Of a stretch of 64,000 nt of DNA, positions 58,801 through 64,000 are shown piece by piece; position 1 is the stretch's first letter, and the number at the start of each line of letters is the position of its first letter. The position numbers and the translations under genes were made by a program. Origin of the DNA: Diphasiastrum complanatum (lineage: Eukaryota > Streptophyta > Lycopodiopsida > Lycopodiales > Lycopodiaceae). The notes below the pieces were generated by a model. It made no database searches and was not told the origin of the DNA. It worked only from the letters and a program-made list of their open reading frames with translations. Location: contig CM055095.1 of the NCBI GenBank assembly GCA_029204225.1, forward strand, positions 47,256,510 through 47,320,509, written 5' to 3'.

Positions 58801-61592
58801 CCCTGCCTGTGGACAGGGTCTGACCAATCAACCGCGCTAGTTGTCTTGAATCAGCCTTTGATTGGATCATTGAGGCCAGCGGAATGTTCATGATCTTGAA
58901 CATTCAATCTGATATGCTACAAGTATGTGTTCTGGTGCAACTATGCCTGGAGCTCAAATGACTACAAGCATGGGTCAAAATGTTCACAACCTTGAAGTAG
59001 GATCTAAGAATTCCAGACACACACCCTGTTGCAAGCTCAAAGTAAATTCAGACATGACACCAAATGTAGCTGAGATAAGAAAAACTTGACCTTAAATTCA
59101 AATTTGCAAAGGCACACTTCTGAAAATCTCGAAGGATGTCCAACAACGAAATATAAGGTCTAAGAATAAAAGGCCTGTTGGTCAACGCATCCTTTCCTTG
59201 CCTAGAGGTATAGAATGCACCTCCTTTCAGGTATGCATGAATATTCAGACTGAGTCATAGCTATTCTATCTGGAATTTAACTAGTACAAAATGTAAAAAT
59301 TATCACATACCCAAGCAACCAAGTTGTGCTCTCCTGCAGGCCTCAAATTATCAATCGCTTTTCTCCCAGTTATCAGCTCGAGTAAAACAACTCCAAAGCT
59401 GTAAACATCTGATTTCAGTGTCAACTGTCCTGTCATGGCATACTCTGGAGCACAGTATCCATAAGTCCCCATCACACGTGTGGAAACATGTGTCTTATCT
59501 CCTACGGGACCAAGCTTGGCAAGCCCGAAATCAGACAACTTTGGCTGAAAGCCTTCATCTAAAAGAATGTTTGACGACTTGAAGTCTCTATAAATAACAG
59601 GCGGATTTGCTTGGTCATGCAAATACTCCAAACCCTGCGCAGAACCTGCCGCAATTTTCATTCTCGTCGTCCAATCAAGAGGTTCTTTATCAGGAGGAAG
59701 ATCTGAGAGCACAAATACACATACAACTCACTAAGGATGCATAAACAACTTATGTTATGTTAATCTAGACTGAATTGATGAAAATGAAAAAAACTAGTCT
59801 TGAACAAATACACTTTTGACGTATATGCCTAGTTTAAAACATAGATGTCCATAGCACAAACAAACTACACTTTGGGGTTTGTTTGAAACCCAAGACGATA
59901 ATTCAAAGCCCCACTTGAATGTAACAACTAAACCTTAAATGACCAGTTAGACTGGAAGGAGATGAGTTATCATCGCCTACAACCACCAGGGTACAGATGC
60001 TTCAAAGCTCTTGCACAAGAGCCAAGCATCTTAAACATCCTTGCAAGAAAATGATGAATATACAAAGGCACTTTCTTGTTCACTTACCATGCAAGTGATC
60101 TTCAAGGCACCCAAGTGGCATGAACTCATACACAAGTAGCCTTTGATCACCATCAGCACAATAGCCAATCAGATTAACAAGATGTGGATGATGTAGCAGG
60201 CTCAGCATTAGCACCTCTACCAAAAATTCTCTGTTGCCTTGAAGACCATTTCTGTCGAGCTGCTTGATAGCCACCACCTGTTCATGGAGAAAATCCTTAC
60301 TTTTCTATGCAAGCATTCTTGGAACGAGGCCTGAAATTAGATGAGAAAGGGGACCAGGCATTCACTATGTTTCAGAAAGGGTTGTAGTTACCTGGCCAGT
60401 GCTCTCAAGTCTCCCTTTGTACACACGACCAAAACCTCCCTCTCCTATCAGGCATTCTGGTCTGAAATTGTTGGTAGCCAATGCAAGCTCACGGAATGTG
60501 AAGGTTTGAGCCGCAATGGGGGTTGAGCCTTCGTGAGAAGAATCTTTGTAACTTTCATAGGAATTTTTTGACTTTGCTTTGTCTGCAGGAAACAAATCAA
60601 TAAGAAGCAAATCCATCTCTCACCAATCCCAAATAATGTAAATTAGGAAGAGCCCTGTGCAATGCCCATTTTAAAAAGTACAAGAAACTGACAACACTCA
60701 TGCTTTGACCAAAACAGCATATTTTCAAATTGACATAGTAGGATTTACTACAAGAAGAACCAGGAAAATTAAAAAATTCAATATATCAGAAAACAAACAC
60801 AGAAGCAAATAGATTTTCAGATAAAGAAAACAACCTGGAGATCTCAACATCTTGTGTTTCTCTCTCTAGATTTACACTTCTAGGAAGCATGGAAGTCTGG
60901 AGGGATTGTCATATATGCAAATCATACCTTCCGGACACAGATGTAACTATGTTGCCTAAGACCTGTATACTGATCGCCCTTTTTGCAATCAACCTTTTAA
61001 GTAGAAACAACAAAGAAAAGAACACTATAATGGCTTGTAATGATTGCTCGAATCTACTATGAAGACATTTTATCCAATCTTTATTTGCTTAAGATGCATA
61101 CCCACATAAGAGGAAAGTAGCTGTAACTGTTCGGTTCATTTAAGTAGAAGAATTGCTAGATTTAAAGTTTCCAGGAGAGTACAACTATATATGGAGCATA
61201 CACGCGAGAAGGGTTTTATGCACAATACAGTTCTTGACATAATATCCAGTAAAGAGTGGGTAATCTGAAAAGAAAAATCATGATCAATTGATTTGGTACT
61301 GGTAGCTACTCGCCGTGTCCGTCGGCGGAGCATCCCAAGGAAAATCGTGTGCTCTCTCTGAAAACTCTTCTAGAAAGAAAACAGAATTGTGAATGGAAAA
61401 GGCAAAGCAATTTATGAAAGCACAAAAAAAAAATTTCCCTGGAACGATCTATCTTACTGGTTCCTCACCAGACGAAACCTTGTTAAGTCGCTTCTGAGGC
61501 AAAATTGGAGACTGGCTGTCACGACCATATTCAGTCCTTTTCAAAAGCTCGCTGTCCTGGTGCCGCGCTCTGAAACAAGAAATGCAACCCAT
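46840..61592 (-). CDS. PBL27-like receptor-like cytoplasmic kinase (RLCK VII)
   Basis: Five exons, all phases consistent: 61592-61469, 60582-60392, 60277-60088, 59702-59311 and 47505-46840, giving 520 residues (Arabidopsis PBL27 is about 513). The N-terminus MGCISC is a classic N-myristoylation/palmitoylation signal, placing the kinase at the plasma membrane. Kinase features: glycine loop GEGGFG (88-93), VAIK Lys110, helix-C Glu126, YRDFKSSN catalytic loop with Asp208, DFG 226-228, activation segment [20 protein letters not shown] 253-255. The C-terminal tail (from about 380) is Ser/Arg-rich and ends with [19 protein letters not shown], a signature shared with PBL27. PBL27 links the chitin receptor CERK1 to MAP kinase signalling in Arabidopsis; the same role here is inference. 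Introns are 886, 114, 385 and 11,805 bp; the last is full of transposons yet the coding exons are undamaged. Confidence 0.93.
51186..51635 (-). repeat. PLE flanking direct repeat, left copy
   Basis: From TATCTATTTGTGAAATTAGA to ACCGAAACAAAGAC and a little beyond. Matches 56645-57575 base for base over long stretches (for example GCATTGCTTATGTCTCATCA) and lacks the MITE found in the other copy, so it preserves the empty insertion site. Confidence 0.85.
51720..52378 (-). pseudogene. PLE reverse transcriptase core
   Basis: Minus strand: [15 protein letters not shown], then [20 protein letters not shown] and [63 protein letters not shown] and, after a frame change near 51790, [10 protein letters not shown]. 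This chain of motifs ([44 protein letters not shown]-like) is the palm-to-thumb part of Penelope-like RTs, distinct from LTR, LINE and group II RTs. The catalytic YIDD box reads YIDH (Asp to His, 52041-52043), so it could not polymerise. RT motif A is missing at the upstream breakpoint near 52378. Confidence 0.9.
52418..52789 (+). pseudogene. PLE reverse transcriptase N-terminal part, inverted
   Basis: Plus strand frame reads [34 protein letters not shown], then FVISYADKC, a stop (52707-52709), [20 protein letters not shown] and SLVGTY. The FRP, ADK..NN.V.VCK.YY and TY pattern is the segment that precedes RT motif 1 in Penelope-like elements. It faces away from the RT core at 51720-52378, so one of the two has been inverted, or two partial copies lie tail to tail. 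It ends exactly where chromovirus-type sequence starts (TGTTACAACC, 52790). Confidence 0.75.
52790..53796 (+). repeat. 533-bp direct tandem repeat, probable chromovirus LTR copies
   Basis: Two copies starting TGTTACAACCCC (52790) and TGTTACACACTC (53323), 533 bp apart, sharing CTTACTGCAAACCTC(T/C)AGG, GAGACCGAACGATTCACGTT and TGGATGGCAAATGAG(C/T)CCTC. Both start with TG at an LTR-like edge. The second copy runs into chromodomain sequence near 53790. Within the first copy a shorter internal repeat GACCGAACGATTCACGTTCC occurs twice. Confidence 0.75.
53797..54057 (+). pseudogene. Chromovirus integrase C-terminus with chromodomain
   Basis: Plus strand reads [20 protein letters not shown], then [40 protein letters not shown]. 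The [10 protein letters not shown] motif is the C-terminal end of Ty3/gypsy integrases, and the YLVRWKG..D.TWE pattern is the chromodomain that guides chromovirus insertion to heterochromatin. It lies head to head with the integrase at 54045-54737 on the other strand. Confidence 0.9.
54045..54737 (-). pseudogene. Ty3/gypsy chromovirus integrase core fragment
   Basis: Open for 230 codons on the minus strand: [95 protein letters not shown]. The second catalytic Asp (SDRD) and the Glu (QTERTNQ) are present. The first Asp and the zinc-binding HHCC are cut off at 54737. Its natural continuation (the [10 protein letters not shown] block and chromodomain) is present next to it in the opposite orientation. 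The frame is open, unlike most elements here, suggesting a fairly young insertion. Confidence 0.93.
54740..55701 (-). pseudogene. PLE N-terminal region with GIY-YIG-type endonuclease
   Basis: On the minus strand a broken frame contains QVFYVIYNI, stop, [26 protein letters not shown] (about 55330-55215), and later [20 protein letters not shown] (about 55066-55019). The order Tyr (FYV), a YVGQT-like second box (here YVDQT), Arg in SAFVRF, His in QEHV, Glu in ELFW and Asn in RGYN follows the GIY-YIG nuclease pattern. The glycines of both G-I-Y and Y-I-G boxes are altered, and three stops interrupt the frame. Upstream sequence (to 55701) is open but unrecognised. Downstream sequence to 54740 leads toward the RT. 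In PLEs this nuclease nicks the target site. Confidence 0.72.
55702..56644 (-). other. Leader of the PLE, no coding motif
   Basis: Lies between the nuclease-bearing frame and the right flanking repeat. GC content is higher near 55720-55800. No motif recognised. Confidence 0.35.
56645..57575 (-). repeat. PLE flanking direct repeat, right copy with MITE
   Basis: Matches 51186-51635 from TATCTATTTGTGAAATTAGA onward. The match stops at 56954 and resumes at 57423 on the other side of the inserted 460-bp MITE. Confidence 0.85.
56955..57414. mobile_element. hAT-like MITE with 8-bp target duplication
   Basis: A 460-bp element with terminal CATAGAA...TTCTATG and flanking duplicated TAATAATG (56947-56954 and 57415-57422). 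Eight-bp duplications are typical of hAT transposons. Both ends carry nested GAACCGTGG/CCACGGTTC palindromes, and the centre is a degenerate minisatellite of ACAGATGATTTC-type words. No transposase, so it is non-autonomous. The empty site is visible in the other flanking repeat at about 51480-51500. Confidence 0.88.
57640..58770. repeat. Degenerate 220-bp tandem array in kinase intron 4
   Basis: At least four diverged units marked by (C/T)TTGTTTTCTC at 58002, 58221, 58442 and about 58665, spaced 219-223 bp. Each contains CCTCCACA(C/T)AA-type and AACTCT(C/T)-type words followed by GT(A)AAAATT. Not coding. Confidence 0.75.
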
Positions 61593-62112
61593 CCCAGACC
61601 TACTCTTCAACCGCCTGCTTGCTCTATCCTGTCAATTCACAACCAGATATGAATTCACTAATCCCCAACACCACGCAGCACCCTGTCTTCCTTTCACTCT
61701 ACAGCGCCACACTACACTGGATCTTGTATTCGAAAAGCATAACGCATTAAGCGGCGATAAGACAGCAACGCAAACATCATCAACAAGCGGATAAAAGATC
61801 CAGGCACCGAAGCATCACGTCTTGCTCGACCATTCCAGGAGCCGGAAACGTAAGCATCATGGATTCACAGCCATCCGACAGATAATAAGCCTAGAAAACA
61901 AAGGAAAACAAAGCTTTCCTTGGAACAAAACATGAACCAAATCGAATCTGTGCTCGCGATTTTGATCGCAAGCGGTGACAGAAAATTGAAGAGCCGATCG
62001 AAAACCTCCAGACGCACCAGCTACGATCCAGACAGACGAGCTCTCTCGCTCGCTCCTCTCTCTCTCGCGTTGAGAGAAAGAAGAGGGAAAGAGAGAGGAA
62101 GAAAGGGCAGGG
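61593..62112 (-). promoter_or_regulatory. Probable 5' UTR/core promoter of the kinase, CT/GA-rich
   Basis: Upstream of the MGC start codon. The segment 62035-62103 is a GA/CT-rich tract (read on the minus strand as CTCTCTCTTT... and GAGAGAGAGG...), a common feature of plant 5' UTRs and core promoters. No certain TATA box. Confidence 0.45.
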
Positions 62113-62224
62113 CTTAGTGACACGGGATATTCCAGTCTCCACCACTTAGATGTCTGCCACGTGTCTTACTTAGTGACACGGGATATTCCAGTATCCACCA
62201 CTTAGATGTCCGCCACGTGGCATA
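62113..62224 (-). repeat. 56-bp tandem duplication carrying two G-boxes
   Basis: Units 62113-62168 and 62169-62224 start CTTAGTGACACGGGATATTC and differ at about four positions. Each contains one CACGTG (62158-62163 and 62214-62219). It lies about 520 bp upstream of the kinase start codon. Confidence 0.92.
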
Positions 62225-62681
62225 CCCGCTAGCTTACGGCAATGTGGCAGAATCCCAATGGCTATAGTGAGATCCAACGGTGGAGGGCCCTAGTTGAAAC
62301 AACCAGTTCTCCACTCCAATTTTACTGAGCGCGTAATGTCGATCCTTTTCACCGCAGTCGGTAAAAGGACGGCCCACGACCTTCGGTCTTGATAGCACCA
62401 CAGCCGTTAGATTATCCCACAAACGTTCCGATTTTGCCACGTCTCTTTCAATCAGCCACTAGCAAGAGTCCAGCTGGCAGGTTTGCCACCTGGCAAAGAT
62501 CTCGTATAACATACTCCGTGCCAAAAAGTCCCTCATGACCCCCGCCCTACAGCCATCCCTACGGAGGATAGCCTCACCACGTGGCAGGACTAGAGCTGGA
62601 TATTTTACCACACTATGACACGTGGCATAGGGCCAGCCGGTGACCATGATCGGAGCTGAGCACTATGCTTCTGGACACGTG
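62158..62681. promoter_or_regulatory. Cluster of five G-boxes upstream of the kinase gene
   Basis: Perfect palindromic CACGTG at 62158-62163, 62214-62219, 62578-62583, 62619-62624 and 62676-62681, mostly in CCACGTGGC or ACACGTGGC contexts that fit ABRE-type G-boxes. G-boxes bind bZIP (ABF) and bHLH (PIF, MYC) factors. Their position upstream of the minus-strand kinase gene makes them likely regulators of it, although a gene to the right of the window could also use them. Confidence 0.8.
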
Positions 62682-62909
62682 TCCTGCGAGAAAGGGTCGA
62701 CCGGCTGCGGAAGCGAGAAAGAGCACTTGTTCTCTTGGAAACCACCTATGCTGTGTGAAAGGGATCCGGTAGTTTGTAGCTGAAATTGGACGGACAAGAT
62801 TTGTCCAAATTGATGGACCAGATTGCACCACTAAAAGGAAGATTCAATGATAAGATTCTTTGTATATTGCAATTTGCAAGCCATGCCTTAAGGGGCCATT
62901 GCTGAATTT

Positions 62910-63140
62910 GAGGCGCCTTGCTTGTCCAAGCCCCTCGAAATTCTTTCACAAAGTCAAATGTTGTTGCGAAGCAAACTCTTAAGTTCATATCTGTTTCGAG
63001 GAGACTCGTTTTGTTGTCTTTTGAGGCGCATTACTTCTCAAAGCCCCTCAAAATTCGTTCACAAAGTCAAATGTTGTTGCGAAGCTAACTCTTTAGTCTA
63101 TAGATGTTTCGAGGAGACTCTTAAGTTTATAGGTGTTTCG
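62910..63140 (+). repeat. 113-bp tandem duplication
   Basis: Two units start at GAGGCGC (62910 and 63023) and share TTCACAAAGTCAAATGTTGTTGCGAAGC (in part). A sub-repeat TGTTTCGAGGAGA occurs three times near 62992, 63108 and 63137. Confidence 0.85.
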
Positions 63141-64000
63141 AGGAGAATCGTCTTGTTGTCTTTTGTGTCCCAACATTCTTATCAAAGAGGCCTGAGAGCA
63201 AGTCAAGATGAGAATGTCAAAGCCTCCCACGGATGTACTCGCTAGCACTTCATATTTGGTTAGGCTAAGCATCCAACATGTGAATAAGTTAAAGCTTTAG
63301 ATTTGGCTAGACTAAGTCAAACTTATGGAGGACCCAACCGCTAGCTGTAAAAGTCAACTCATCTATGAAGCTCGACTCTAGGTCAGGGTTATTTTTTGTG
63401 TAGGGTTGTCGATGTGCATCTCCATCAGTCCAAAATTCTATGCATTCCCAAATTACCTTTGTATTTGGATTGAGGGAAGATGTCTAATCCCAAAGGACTA
63501 ATGAAGCAAAGCTACGCCATGTGACATGTTCCAAGCCTAGCCACAAGTCTCAGCTACCCTTATTGGGGGGTGCCAAACTTCATGCGAAGCTCGTGCTAGT
63601 TGCCTAGAATTAACCAAGTCAACGTCAAATTATGTACCCTCTACATGCTCAATGTAATGAACTCATTAAATTTAGAAACTATTAGCTCTTAAGTTTAGGT
63701 TTCCAAGGCAAGCCTACCAACATATTTTAAGGGCCAACTTTTATGTTTTTTATTGGCCTTGCCTTGCAAAGGCAATACTATGTGGTCAGGTTGGTCAATG
63801 GAGTTATGTGAAAAGTCAACATTAAAGATATGTTGTTGGTGGGAGCCCAAACTTTAAAGGACTAAACTTTTGTGATCAAGAATCGTTGTAGCCTCGTGTA
63901 AGGTTCTTGTGAAAAAAAATTTCACTTCTGTTGTCGATCTAGCTCCAATAGGTTTTACTTGGGTCTGTCATAAGTTCTTCAGTTTCTCAATTTGCTGCAG
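63141..64000. other. Right edge, no gene seen
   Basis: No open frame with recognisable motif and no clear repeat. It ends with CTGCAG. Confidence 0.4.

Larger units (their letters stand above)
47506..59310 (-). other. Intron 4 of the kinase gene, 11.8 kb
   Basis: Bounded by donor TGG/GTATGTGA (59310) and acceptor CTTGCAG/GCTCGT (47506) on the minus strand, phase 0. It separates the end of kinase subdomain IX/X from the last exon. The distal part, 47506-51185, has no recognised element. The middle holds the Penelope-like element with nested chromovirus fragments (51186-57575), and the proximal part a 220-bp tandem array (57640-58770). Confidence 0.9.

Noticed and set aside
61891-62145. Minus-strand open frames of 84-88 codons upstream of the kinase
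   Set aside because: They lie in the CT/GA-rich 5' UTR or promoter; the MGC start at 61592 with matching splice phase is the better start.
1-64000. CRISPR array, rRNA, tRNA or prokaryotic defence system
   Set aside because: None seen. Tandem repeats here lack constant spacers, and gene structure is that of a plant nuclear genome.

Overview
The window is nuclear DNA from a plant, most likely a seed plant. It holds two spliced plant-type genes, long introns, (GA)n/(CT)n microsatellites, and a dense layer of decayed Ty1/copia and Ty3/gypsy retrotransposons. I cannot name the species. Most open stretches between the two genes are retroelement remnants with stops and frameshifts.

Gene 1, + strand, 9738-17264: a ZML-type (TIFY + CCT + GATA) transcription factor. 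Seven coding exons can be followed from start to stop and give 348 residues. Its 4.9-kb fifth intron carries GC-rich palindromic blocks, a 37-bp inverted-repeat pair flanking a coding-like fragment, and a (CT)n tract. A long (GA)n tract ends 55 bp before exon 7.

Gene 2, - strand, 61592 down to 46840: a complete receptor-like cytoplasmic kinase of subfamily VII, closest to PBL27. Five exons give 520 residues, starting with an MGC lipidation signal. Its fourth intron is 11,805 bp and is packed with transposons. The upstream region holds five perfect CACGTG G-boxes within about 525 bp, two of them inside a 56-bp tandem duplication.

Mobile DNA: copia gag remnants (503-3025); a short LTR element with an internal tandem array and a gag-like remnant (3612-5377); a degenerate copia element (7340-8800); a scrambled copia cluster (20580-28944); a copia element with both LTRs but no gag or protease (31650-35463); a gypsy element (35964-39352) interrupted by a solo copia LTR with a perfect 5-bp target duplication; and LTR-internal-LTR copies (40011-42861).

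The most unusual locus lies inside kinase intron 4 (51186-57575). It is a decayed Penelope-like retroelement with a reverse transcriptase bearing IGIPMGTN and YID motifs, a GIY-YIG-type endonuclease that lies upstream of the RT in the element's own direction, and flanking direct repeats resembling pseudo-LTRs. It has been rearranged, hit by chromovirus fragments, and one flanking repeat carries a 460-bp hAT-like MITE with a perfect 8-bp target duplication.
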